The notes under the pieces: model-generated | What the model was told of the DNA's origin: nothing | Databases searched by the model: none | The model's input: the letters and a program-made list of their open reading frames with translations, nothing else | Shown here: positions 27,301 through 27,357 of the stretch, in pieces | Numbering within the stretch: the first letter of the stretch is position 1 | How the letters are laid out: each line of letters begins with the position of its first letter | Translations under genes and position numbers: made by a program | Assembly (NCBI GenBank): GCA_964017195.1 | Contig: OZ024890.1 | Span: 66,514,367 to 66,578,366, forward strand | From: Siderastrea radians | Lineage: Eukaryota; Cnidaria; Anthozoa; Scleractinia; Rhizangiidae | Direction of reading: 5' to 3' | Length of the DNA: 64,000 nt

Positions 27301-27357
27301 TTTCAAATGGCTTCCTAACAGCACAAAAAACAACAGAATGTTGCAAACAGCCATCAA
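1..27357 (-). CDS. NMDA-type ionotropic glutamate receptor gene, 7 exons seen, 3' end off window
   Basis: Ligand-gated cation channel subunit of the plasma membrane. I chained exons 27357-26935, 9043-8436, 5406-4757, 4219-4055, 3149-2947, 1648-1470 and 340-1; each boundary has AG acceptor and GT donor and the codon phases agree (0,2,1,1,0,2). Domain order is signal peptide, ANF-receptor-like amino-terminal domain, S1, M1, pore loop, M3 (TYCANLMAF in place of the family SYTANLAAF), S2 and M4. The agonist-binding arginine of S1 (SLREKYLDF) and a matching S2 aspartate (LVGDYLS) are present. The first intron is about 17.9 kb because it holds the Polinton at 9762-25378. The C-terminal tail is outside the window. 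Family assignment is strong; the exact subunit class is not resolved. Confidence 0.85.
471..1246. mobile_element. Non-autonomous DNA transposon (MITE), about 776 bp
   Basis: Inverted ends: GACCGTTCATTTTTTATG at the left and CATAAAAAATGAACGGTC at the right, continuing inward into G-rich CTGGTGGGATTTG / CAAATCCCACCAG. Internal sequence has G-runs with repeated GGGGTCAT motifs and no transposase. It lies in the last visible receptor intron. Confidence 0.7.
1378..1452. repeat. AT-rich TTAATTAATTA direct repeats
   Basis: Low-complexity stretch with three near copies of GTGTTATTAATTAATTA-type units inside the receptor intron. Confidence 0.6.
1470..1648 (-). CDS. Glutamate receptor exon 6: first part of S2
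   Basis: Acceptor TGCCGCAG|ATCCGTC in phase 0 and donor AAACAG|GTCAGC in phase 2. Encodes IRHPSLKPPKGFRLGIQQDS then QEETYFKFHSEDVFRKIYH, the post-M3 linker and S2 pattern. It joins the next exon as KLRN-R-EIHGLVGDY. Confidence 0.78.
1935..2047. repeat. Palindromic fold-back element
   Basis: Arms AACAATTATCCTGC and GCAGGATAATTGTT enclose a second nested inverted pair (GGAATATCACCTGAT / ATCAGGGGATATTCC) and a third (AGCCGACGAGGCC / GGCCGAGTTGGCT). The adjacent TTTTATTATTCAACAAATT recurs inverted at 2669-2690, so both belong to one family. Apart from this, intron 1649-2946 shows only AT-rich sequence. Confidence 0.65.
2947..3149 (-). CDS. Glutamate receptor exon 5: pore loop and M3
   Basis: Acceptor TTCGTCAG|ATTCC, donor CTCAAAG|GTAAAA. 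Encodes DSMTYVWGVAFGKDIGAE (pore loop) and SARSVSTFYAFFALIVVNTY plus CANLMAFLV (M3 gate). The position that is Asn in GluN1 pores (WGVLLNSG) reads Gly here (WGVAFGKD), so ion selectivity may differ; this is an alignment by eye. Confidence 0.83.
3367..3452. repeat. Small fold-back element in intron 3150-4054
   Basis: TAGCCTCCCACGCAG at the left end faces TGTGTGGGAGACT at the right, with an internal GGAGTCGTGTTA / ATACGACTCTCC pair. The rest of the intron holds nothing recognisable. Confidence 0.45.
4055..4219 (-). CDS. Glutamate receptor exon 4: M1 transmembrane segment
   Basis: Acceptor TATGTAG|AGATTC, donor TTTTGG|GTATTT. Encodes EIQWSAWLEPFQSQLWFSIV and a hydrophobic run (GLINFIFIIIWWIDR), the pre-M1 and M1 pattern of NMDA-type subunits, followed by SPFGHYRQLDSGDAGFTLLG leading to the pore loop. 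Confidence 0.83.
4757..5406 (-). CDS. Glutamate receptor exon 3: end of amino-terminal domain and S1 ligand-binding lobe
   Basis: Begins after GGCAAG with (I)YLKDSSIEGRSSMF, typical of the end of the amino-terminal domain, includes FEIWNLRQNRNG, then the S1 lobe with CCFGVSIDLLVMMQNELGF and GKADFAIDISMNSLREKYLD. The arginine in SLREKYLDF aligns with the agonist alpha-carboxyl-binding arginine of the family; the usual preceding PLT is replaced by a shorter IS. Donor AATAACG|GTAAGA, phase 1. Confidence 0.83.
6800..7118. repeat. 140-bp direct duplication, period 179 bp
   Basis: GTCTCTAGAGAATTAGACC through GGAATAGAGTCGAAATAT occurs twice (6800-6939, 6979-7118) with only a few substitutions. An inverted relative of part of it lies at 6570-6645. 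Confidence 0.75.
7119..7253. repeat. Long near-perfect palindrome (about 135 bp)
   Basis: ATATATGTTATTTACCGGCC at one end is mirrored by GGCCGGTAAATAACATATAT at the other, with matching inner arms (GTCCGTATAGGGAAAAACTG / CAGTTTTTCCCTATACGGAC) and a short GC-rich loop. It would extrude as a cruciform. Confidence 0.8.
8436..9043 (-). CDS. Glutamate receptor exon 2: bulk of amino-terminal domain
   Basis: Acceptor TTTTCAG|GAGAGTCC and donor GAAGAT|GTAAGT. Encodes ESPAGFTRVALPSIKHYV onwards, through SISLLLSADSGGKELADS and ETLWIMTDVTEYG, recognisable as the second lobe of the ANF-receptor ligand-binding fold. It joins exon 1 in phase 0 (PRTQ|ESPAG), which supports a real splice across the Polinton-bearing intron. 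Confidence 0.82.
9756..9761. repeat. Polinton target-site duplication, left copy
   Basis: GGATTA directly precedes AGTAGTTAGGG; the same hexamer follows the right end at 25379-25384. Six base pairs is the usual Polinton duplication length. Confidence 0.9.
9762..10111. repeat. Polinton left terminal inverted repeat (350 bp)
   Basis: Reverse-complement match to 25029-25378 without any difference that I can see. It contains 12-bp CACCAATTTCAC direct repeats around 9900 and includes the last 41 codons and stop of the polymerase gene (9988-10111). Confidence 0.92.
9988..14055 (-). CDS. PolB: Protein-primed family B DNA polymerase of the Polinton
   Basis: Replicates the element; the family primes from a terminal protein. 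Length 1355 residues. A Pro/Arg-rich N-terminus (PTPR repeats, 33-60) precedes a C2HC finger (C413, C416, H429, C433). The proofreading exonuclease motifs are YADFEAI (467-473), HNLKGYDSHF (627-636) and YLKSD (836-840). Polymerase motifs are LDANNLYG (A, about 935-942), KLMNNSVFGK (B, 1095-1104) and FTDTDS (C, 1193-1198). Inserted between Exo I and Exo II is an HNH/endonuclease VII-like block (C562, C565, DHCH 596-599, C612); two four-Cys clusters lie at 705-716 and 736-749. The last 41 codons lie in the terminal repeat. All catalytic residues are present, so it looks functional. Confidence 0.96.
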   Translation of the reverse strand: MDSQIEMTKASLNKLSKSKLIELLLNQNNTKPIPTPRTYKPRPPVPTPRKSTKKPRPTPRECPSLFGEVPEINVPILKPTVVTTTLNKLPNVIQKTTENVINWEEWLKNADKVIEEQNKKNIKWRKWLENIYKVVEPTFTQKEKALRGFTRSYEIGLINRQDPLIQLQKTRLVIKNNLLNILNEMKGLKFNETLKIKFEKQNGDELIEEKAYLNAEKQTVTNDVEIAELLQITQQQILNKIQKWISKGSGWTIKSVDGHFINVIKYRPLRGYSYIPLPKELQNPAKGIINMKNKDDECFRWCHIRHLLPQDKDPQRIKKCDKKYVEKLDYSGIEFPVSVKQYNKIEKQNNIRVNVFGYEEKQQFPIYVSKEKFNSCLNLLLITEGEVGHYCLLKDFNKFMYNQTKHKGRKHFCMYCLQGFSSKGVLNNHTVDCFEINGKQAIKMPEPGSKIAFKNYRKQLPAPFVIYADFEAITEKVSQKKSHTVQYQKHTACGYGYKVVCCYDDNFSKPIKIYRGEMTIHKFMKDMLAEVEYCQEVVKKHFTKPLKMTNEDKESFQRAKECHICKKPFGKDEDGVINVGRKNIKKVEIKNVKVRDHCHITGKYRGAAHVSCNLNFKLTDKIPVVFHNLKGYDSHFIMQEIGNIAKKHIYFDEEKKKYYNVDINAIPHNMEKYLAFMLGYNLVFIDSFQFMSSSLENLVKNITKCGKCDACNPGNCIKLVVDSEDHVMQHKTSFSCGECINCKNSSKSCMKLNHDNLIYTPKEFEGEQLKLMIKKGVYPYDYMDSFKKFEDNRLPKKEDFFSIMNNKHITDEEYQHAQNVWNKFGLSSMGEYHDLYLKSDILLLADVFENFRKMCQQYYELDPAHYFTTPGLSWDAMLKTTKTELELMSDVDMFQFIEKGMRGGISYIANRYGKANNKYMKNYNQEEVSKYIMYLDANNLYGWAMSQHLPTGGFKWLMEEEVDLFKYNDESEKGLILEVDLEYPKELHDLHNDYPLAAEKIKVTENMLSPYCQNIAKKFGVKIGLVEKLVPTLFNKERYVLHYRNLQLYMSLGLKLTKIHRALEFNQSPWLKSYIDFNTKKRAEAKNSFEKDFFKLMNNSVFGKTMENLRKRQDIKLVTDEEDLLRWASKPSFISCKIFNEDLVAIHKTKTTLTLNRPAYVGMCILDLSKTLMYDFHYNYIKSKYGDKARLLFTDTDSLMYEIEADDVYQDFWKDKHSFDNSDYPKNSPFYNNANKKVIGKFKDEAAGMPIVEFVGLRSKMYSYMKDNEQSSRTAKGIKKNVIKQQLGHDKYKDVLFNKKQMCHTMRLIKSERHQIGSYVVDKISLSCFDDKRYIHANGVTSYAYGFENEEIFWI
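14068..14090 (-). promoter_or_regulatory. Upstream motif shared by polB and the next gene
   Basis: Plus-strand TTGTATACAAGATTTTTTAA lies just upstream of the polB ATG (14055) and recurs as TTGTATGCAAGATTTTTTTA at 14448-14467, the same distance upstream of the 14437 start. The core TTGTATACAA is palindromic. A promoter or initiator role is inferred. Confidence 0.45.
14126..14437 (-). CDS. Small Polinton protein, possible SAP-like plus NUMOD-like DNA-binding domains
   Basis: 103 residues, function not established. The N-terminal part (RFSNKLSKEELAKELNLDEK) resembles a SAP-type helical DNA-binding motif. The C-terminal half (FITNVDTQVVTKCKSIYQCA then NGNAFVDKDGNK-like spacing) has the look of NUMOD1, a modular DNA-binding element of homing endonucleases. 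It lies between polB and integrase on the same strand and shares an upstream motif with polB, so a role in replication or early gene control is plausible. These are by-eye similarities. Confidence 0.6.
   Translation of the reverse strand: MTKILTLQEMRRMAVGKNIRFSNKLSKEELAKELNLDEKVYKRPSNAREVFITNVDTQVVTKCKSIYQCAKVLEKKYNLVHYYANCGNAFVDKDGNKVILSFA
14448..14470 (-). promoter_or_regulatory. Second copy of the upstream motif
   Basis: TTGTATGCAAGATTTTTTTA, one core difference from the copy at 14068, placed 11 bp before the ATG at 14437. It is absent before the structural genes, which instead have a TTTATTTTATTT-type sequence. Confidence 0.45.
14478..15494 (-). CDS. INT: Retroviral-type integrase with C-terminal chromodomain (c-integrase)
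   Basis: Catalyses insertion of the element and so makes the 6-bp target duplication. In the 338-residue frame the DDE core is D64 (TWCSDIVEM), D125 (LWTDKGKEYY) and E159 (SVCERWNRTIK). The C-terminus (about 300-338, VYRIEKVIRR then ALVKWSGYPEKFNSWV) is a chromodomain, which in related elements may guide insertion to methylated-histone chromatin. The N-terminal HHCC zinc domain usual in this family is not in the frame, and the first 67 bp overlap the PLA2-like gene, so the true start could be non-ATG or reached by splicing. The catalytic core looks intact. Confidence 0.93.
   Translation of the reverse strand: MGPLDRAKYDQYKAKTWSWFKLKRPSSEENWQEKLADELHKPIKRNFTRRRVIVNHIDETWCSDIVEMQKFSRWNKGFRYLLMVLDVFSKYGWIVPLKDKKGETVMNAFKTIFKDGRKPQYLWTDKGKEYYNKHVKELLDKNKITLYSTENEEKSSVCERWNRTIKTKMWKQFTVQGNTQYLEMLPKLVKQYNNTRHSSIKMTPTEASEKKNEGVVYFNLYGDMKPISTKSKFRVGDKVRISKYKRPVFDKGYAANWTEEVFTVDKIQYTNPITYRLKDLSGEEISGSFYEQEMQKAVQDVYRIEKVIRRDARKGKALVKWSGYPEKFNSWVDINDLM
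15428..16048 (-). CDS. Virion-type phospholipase A2-like protein
   Basis: 206 residues. A loop LPGHKYTGPYNDL (108-120) matches the calcium-binding loop of the parvovirus VP1-unique PLA2 family, followed by the catalytic His-Asp pair and Tyr (MQHDVDYS, H151, D152, Y155) and KADRKMVKSL (167-176). The C-terminal WGHWIARNMINTKQKLGLGL is conserved-looking and basic. In parvoviruses this fold breaches the endosomal membrane during entry, so by inference the protein would be virion-associated. The N-terminal 85 residues are helical and of unknown role. It follows the zinc-ribbon gene and overlaps the integrase frame by 67 bp. Confidence 0.8.
   Translation of the reverse strand: MDTMASTGTDMLIHHGIPWLGKKAVEMGRYYGSEALRNPKLQKKALDYALERAAPFIQKTGSEMLDQLSTKIRPNRKYKTDRKDLDGGSLDIHKAIGKLPKPKGGWTLPGHKYTGPYNDLENQVKWDEKTGEILEIYDKPTGKTDAIAMQHDVDYSVCKDDKKCKNKADRKMVKSLDFVPYNERQWGHWIARNMINTKQKLGLGLN
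16075..16227 (-). CDS. 50-residue zinc-ribbon-like protein
   Basis: A short frame starting MKTYCVKQRKETECVEPSGY, then KNGRLMFFCTCAECGITKTR. The pattern CVKQRK...KNGR...CTCAECG...F resembles the DUF5679-type mini zinc ribbon found in adenovirus-like and Polinton elements. The ATG follows the protease stop directly (TAA ATG), which argues for a real, tightly packed gene. The function is unknown; nucleic-acid binding or a virion role is a guess. A GCCCG/CGGGC hairpin separates it from the PLA2-like gene. Confidence 0.7.
   Translation of the reverse strand: MKTYCVKQRKETECVEPSGYKYAKNGRLMFFCTCAECGITKTRFVKQTGN
16228..16803 (-). CDS. PRO: Adenain-like cysteine protease (maturation protease)
   Basis: The Ulp1/adenovirus-protease fold processes virion proteins. 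The 191-residue frame has catalytic His in GSHWVATFV (H94), acid residue in NYFDSFGLPP (D109) and nucleophile Cys in STTTCGYFC (C145). The recognisable domain starts near NVPLSNHDLIKWCRHL (residue 41); the first 36 codons overlap the end of the upstream frame (16695-17501), and there is no internal ATG before the domain. Start choice is therefore uncertain: either the 16803 ATG or expression through overlap. All catalytic residues are present. Confidence 0.9.
   Translation of the reverse strand: MGKLWWREEKKKVGKRVTPWEKQSIQWDSTVGNNTLKFLKNVPLSNHDLIKWCRHLRIPIDKGGVLSREQTAPHNHKMAFFIYNLEPSYMSGSHWVATFVKDGIINYFDSFGLPPFQEIVNHAEKKNLTLIHQNNQIQHLSTTTCGYFCLYFLNEMNKGSSYFNLLQVFDVNNTMKNEKFIEKYFKNPNII
16695..17501 (-). 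CDS. Polinton minor virion/core protein candidate (paralogue 1, long form)
   Basis: 268 residues. N-terminal domain (1-60) ELYEINVTLSENQKKKL...RLKNDALSGSDTLLVP is shared with the next two genes. It continues with a hydrophobic GGSLLTSILSLARTFGPTLA segment, a small-residue-rich stretch (SALAGAASEGAS), QTGGFLGTLLASIGVPLALE, a Pro/Gly-rich region with PPPPFYGTW, and a basic tail GGGKKKKKSGKG ending GIPLLGTIL. The layout of amphipathic and GGFLG segments suggests a membrane-active or minor capsid protein, possibly cleaved by the adjacent protease; that is inference. Its 3' end overlaps the protease by 109 bp in another frame. Confidence 0.75.
   Translation of the reverse strand: MVELYEINVTLSENQKKKLSKAFHNRETITLRLKNDALSGSDTLLVPSTIVKRLEKNRNMNKGMEIKLAKTNIRKQVGGSLLTSILSLARTFGPTLAKTVGLSALAGAASEGASQIVKKISGKGSQVDGFMIPFAQIHQLIENKHLLSNKQKKDVLNALQTGSGVHIKPTQKQTGGFLGTLLASIGVPLALEAFKKMVGGSGGVPRIGKPPLKDGGSAPRMGIYQPPPPFYGTWENFGGGKKKKKSGKGLLLGKNSPFNGIPLLGTIL
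17502..17533 (-). promoter_or_regulatory. AT palindrome leader before paralogue 1
   Basis: Plus-strand TTTATTTTATTTCAACAAAA then TAAAATAAATTCAC forms an inverted repeat directly upstream of the ATG. Similar sequences precede 18049 (18050-18084) and 18489 (18490-18525). A late-type promoter or leader is inferred. Confidence 0.45.
17543..18049 (-). CDS. Polinton paralogue 2 of the N-terminal LKNDAL domain
   Basis: 168 residues, no known function. It begins with the same domain (KIYEINVTLSREQKDKIISA then LKNDALYGNDTLLVP) as the genes at 16695 and 18094. A 75-residue insertion follows before the shared TVVERLENARK motif, and the protein then ends without the hydrophobic region of paralogue 1. 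The sequence before the ATG repeats that of its two neighbours, so gene and leader were probably duplicated together. Confidence 0.7.
   Translation of the reverse strand: METKIYEINVTLSREQKDKIISAYFSRRKISLYLKNDALYGNDTLLVPEKSINWNKFDEFVSDKETFPESFVWKGYYNRICKETFSKMYDNFFWLVPSINDKGLKNFRLYTPPTVVERLENARKNNIVCFKFILDYSLLNTSPNSKEYSIFKNVGKIIEEFENDGKYQ
18094..18489 (-). CDS. Polinton paralogue 3 of the N-terminal LKNDAL domain
   Basis: 131 residues. Starts ELHEINVSLSKYQKEKI and LRLKNDALSGSDTLLVPS, nearly the same as paralogue 1 over the LKNDAL segment, then an insertion of about 40 residues, then TIAERLESRRQEEYKGMDIF which aligns with the KRLEKNRNMNKGMEI of paralogue 1. It ends DYSLIND, as paralogue 2 has DYSLLNT. 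Probably a short regulatory or decoy version of the virion protein; function unknown. Confidence 0.7.
   Translation of the reverse strand: MDIELHEINVSLSKYQKEKICEAFDNREKITLRLKNDALSGSDTLLVPSKKPLKRKEGEILDEATFNNIFKNLTNDERRKLYRTMYYPTIAERLESRRQEEYKGMDIFLDYSLINDLTKDSVTHNIEKLIV
18490..18525 (-). promoter_or_regulatory. AT palindrome leader before paralogue 3
   Basis: TTTATTTTATTTAACGAAAT then AAAATAAATTCACGATTTTT, the best-conserved of the three leader copies; it separates paralogue 3 from the capsid gene. Confidence 0.4.
18533..19822 (-). CDS. MCP: Major capsid protein (hexon-like, double jelly-roll)
   Basis: 429 residues, starting MSFRTSDKLQRYEMVRFSPV. The sequence resembles the Polinton/adintovirus major capsid family: ESITRDPKQLILNYRLNAAP near the end, HAIVFYENEVIVNKVGNELM as the C-terminus, and acidic LNDDNELIHKAAAADD in the middle. 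The family forms trimeric capsomers of an icosahedral shell. It is placed among the penton and other structural genes, as in related elements. The frame is uninterrupted. Identification is by family memory and position rather than by catalytic motif. Confidence 0.85.
   Translation of the reverse strand: MSFRTSDKLQRYEMVRFSPVNIIEQPGNNSTQKKTGYKFTITDRSTFFDYFNGYFEVTKELQKKADGSGFAAADRISIINGAHSLIKHMVIKSAGKTVYDTNNIHRIINIKNLLEFSDDFSRSVAKNSFWYLDTEDSTANTNSGFEARRILTQANQNNGGGGAKSINEIIPLNRYSFFEELEDQMLPPMQITFEMDLNDDNELIHKAAAADDGRVVVTRFYLWLPRLTPKDSAYGEFVRDFLKPTKWTYMKDMYVQSADTRAVQNMFQITPAIDNVKHVFIYLQRTGAPNNEESERTPYIFNTFKLNAADTNSSLASCRLEYGNSIFYPELDYDTDSKVRIFNDLMSYAFRKNDFNTGTQLNIHNFTSIYGLVYFDLTYQKESITRDPKQLILNYRLNAAPTANVRAHAIVFYENEVIVNKVGNELMMV
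19856..20212 (-). CDS. Small basic amphipathic Polinton protein, minor virion protein candidate
   Basis: 118 residues rich in Lys (about a fifth). After MSTYNYKRIFHPSLGRFVYK comes GSGLIVDNIFKPIKMIVDKV and alternating K/A/V helices (LKPVAKKALKSGIESAGDKL) that would be amphipathic. Such small proteins between hexon and penton genes in Polintons have been compared with adenovirus pVI/pX or membrane-lytic peptides. A DNA-condensing or membrane-active role is inferred. Confidence 0.7.
   Translation of the reverse strand: MSTYNYKRIFHPSLGRFVYKHKGSGLIVDNIFKPIKMIVDKVLKPVAKKALKSGIESAGDKLGKKVVEKVAEKSGHLFMKDLQSLGKKVPKATNKQKEEDHNVILNRLISGSGYKTKK
20232..20996 (-). CDS. mCP: Minor capsid (penton-like, single jelly-roll) protein
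   Basis: 254 residues. The N-terminal pattern VLSSHNVKNQTKNKPSDFTI, PIILDSNKQYELGLDRLSM and the C-terminal DTLRIYITDGKRRIIDLNDA match the Polinton penton-base family, which forms the fivefold vertices. Start and the stop of the upstream gene overlap as ATGA (20993-20996), so the two are probably translated from one transcript or close promoters. Confidence 0.85.
   Translation of the reverse strand: MNEQMNTTLVLSSHNVKNQTKNKPSDFTIRYNQPIILDSNKQYELGLDRLSMAFTWYNITSELNNQKIKYSSDGGKTWKDIIFPPGVWNYVSFNYFIKQQTKIKTSSSTTYPITLHFNNTTFKTTVNLATKYQLDLTTSNFSDLIGFNKRILTSSSNGDYTPNLSQDTEILNIHCDLISESLVDEHETDIIYTFGTNDLQPSYAFTKEPMRVKYYPVNKYMIDTLRIYITDGKRRIIDLNDADTSFSLSLREKK
20993..21979 (-). CDS. Conserved Polinton protein with two PPxY motifs
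   Basis: 328 residues, family without a firm function. It carries PPSY (109-112, KPPSYDDV) and PPEY (139-142, DPPEYEVP), motifs that bind WW domains of NEDD4-type ubiquitin ligases; adenovirus pVI uses a PPSY in this way. The middle is acidic and coiled-coil-like, followed by a basic RKATKRGGN stretch and a C-terminal helical domain (VFINPKEAIKKLDLIIGSIG onwards) that I have seen conserved in cnidarian Polinton proteins. First gene of the leftward structural block, with an A/T-rich leader (AATGAAATAAAATG). Confidence 0.75.
   Translation of the reverse strand: MSLLKWKEMAEKRSKIGQDINTIRETLQQKKITDTMSDVEAEKLFKPITSGLKELTQPQPIKRRLQRKKAGVPDYGINIEDEGIPDFNLEDLFDEGVQPQTAKQLVPKPPSYDDVLKDLETGKKQIYVNPEYMQQLEDPPEYEVPDYEIFEEDRINETLDELGLANYDDIEAQLEREDMTEKTRHSFLSKKIENAVKKRQQLPGYKTHITKQLNKGLISQSEAQFRRKVIDDTRKVLNDYINYNQNKLKSIKGSGLKRKATKRGGNASAVFINPKEAIKKLDLIIGSIGAGNNSIELRNTGVAILDILLKNHIINKSHYNKIYKNFFL
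22041..22232. repeat. 12-bp minisatellite, 16 units, between divergent gene blocks
   Basis: Unit ATGGCGTGTCGC repeated 16 times without interruption; only the last two units differ (final C to A). GC content of the unit is 8/12 inside an AT-rich element. The unit length is a multiple of three and has no stop in any frame, so it gives six spurious repetitive frames. It sits between the leftward (21979) and rightward (22272) start codons, the place of a bidirectional promoter. Confidence 0.95.
22272..22916 (+). CDS. ATP: Genome-packaging ATPase (FtsK/HerA, A32-like)
   Basis: 214 residues. Walker A is APSGSGKTN (34-42), Walker B KLIIFDDYL (109-117, Asp-Asp 114-115), and CSCIYLSQS (139-147) is the downstream sensor region. 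The family translocates DNA into capsids. It is the first gene of the rightward block, 40 bp beyond the minisatellite, and is followed at 11 bp by the fibre gene. Confidence 0.95.
   Translation: MEIPNYDVKGDENSNFTQLYPYMPDRCFRMLICAPSGSGKTNLLLHMIKKPLLFYDKIYLYAKNLQQNKYQHLLKEFEPLSKKYGYNIIEGSNGEIIPLDKMVDGNQKLIIFDDYLNTGAKNDREIRNYFTNSRNKNCSCIYLSQSFYNTDKTIRLNCSHHCIYDFPSKNEQRMICQEINVDKDDYISATNKPYTFLYVDKPRKFIAKNFTEII
22928..24607 (+). CDS. Fibre-like attachment protein with phage tail-fibre-type repeats
   Basis: 559 residues. The N-terminal 250 residues hold repeats of the form (D)MxNxxIxNVxxPxxxxDxVxKxYVDxQ at about 38-67, 128-158, 167-197 and 210-240, with the linked motif TxxMxGDLxLxxNKI (for example SMSGDLNLNNNKIVNL). 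These are typical of trimeric shafts of phage tail fibres. The rest (about 280-559) is beta-rich with Gly and aromatic residues, likely a globular head, including another LNGHNLRG unit near 442-449. By analogy it would be a receptor-binding spike, but binding is inferred. It is the last gene before the right terminus. Confidence 0.75.
   Translation: MSRFYMGILNFNHSMNSRDLRGLPGIGFKLDANNDYDMQNKKLVNVKQGTNNDDVVTKSQLDSEIAKVPSADTTQFVKKTGATMIGDLILQPQPYPIHGNTNKAISYNTARNIFLSKKEGGSMLQSLDMNNHFITNIKDPVNSDHGVNKKYVDNQLAKKLDNDTTIDMKDNAITNVKFPVNQKDVATVEYITNTQKNYLKLDGTTSMSGDLNLNNNKIVNLQTDSKNSKSAVNVELMENEITGLRNLVTQKIHETQIINSGQKKDAFRYLMENDDESSSESNIQVLGIVDFSKSPHQINKKAYQLKLLFQKSSPNQYQSRLGFNLFKLPVGYYTFVVEWFPPEMSELSVAVQGTTISISNYATKTFENYTKTVVNFHRWGSSPPQFIYIDLQGTVTFPSLLTIGHLIVYGVKETISNVDPSVYDTAFAIENGKMVMETDLSLNGHNLRGSIHYIHGYLSTKNDRTLFELNGNSDILIPANSNLLNATVLFKNIMGPFPAITLRVVTSGFPPLSFASKKAIKKQKIDINLKLPSGFFQVFLLSPKFKNKDFLMLIEYRVP
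24608..25028. other. Right subterminal noncoding region of the Polinton with polymerase relic and palindrome
   Basis: No intact gene. At 24619-24693 the plus strand reads a decayed copy of the polymerase C-terminus (QLGSY, FDDKR, TSYAYE in shifting frames, then a stop). A related pair of about 55 bp starting CGGGAAAG lies at 24788 and 24895. Between them is a perfect 20-bp palindrome, CTGTCTAACGCGTTAGACAG (24845-24864). Confidence 0.6.
25029..25378. repeat. Polinton right terminal inverted repeat (350 bp)
   Basis: Mirror of 9762-10111. It therefore carries an orphan copy of the polymerase C-terminal coding end (ending EEIFWI then TAA) on the plus strand. Confidence 0.92.
25379..25384. repeat. 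Polinton target-site duplication, right copy
   Basis: GGATTA directly follows CCTAACTACT and matches 9756-9761 exactly. Confidence 0.9.
25385..26934. other. Receptor intron 1 right of the Polinton
   Basis: Begins with the right part of the TTAA element (to 25646), then AT-rich intronic sequence in which I recognise no gene or structured repeat. Confidence 0.5.
26935..27357 (-). CDS. Glutamate receptor exon 1: signal peptide and start of amino-terminal domain
   Basis: Starts MMAVCNILLFFVLLGSHLKG, a typical signal peptide, then NGTVNIAIFYNASDPYIP and continues to SAIPTVGIFQSREQPRTQ, matching the first beta strands of the ANF-receptor fold. The exon ends ACACAG|GTACGTAG in phase 0. Both neighbouring ATGs (MM) are possible starts. 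The region immediately upstream shows no further coding. Confidence 0.8.
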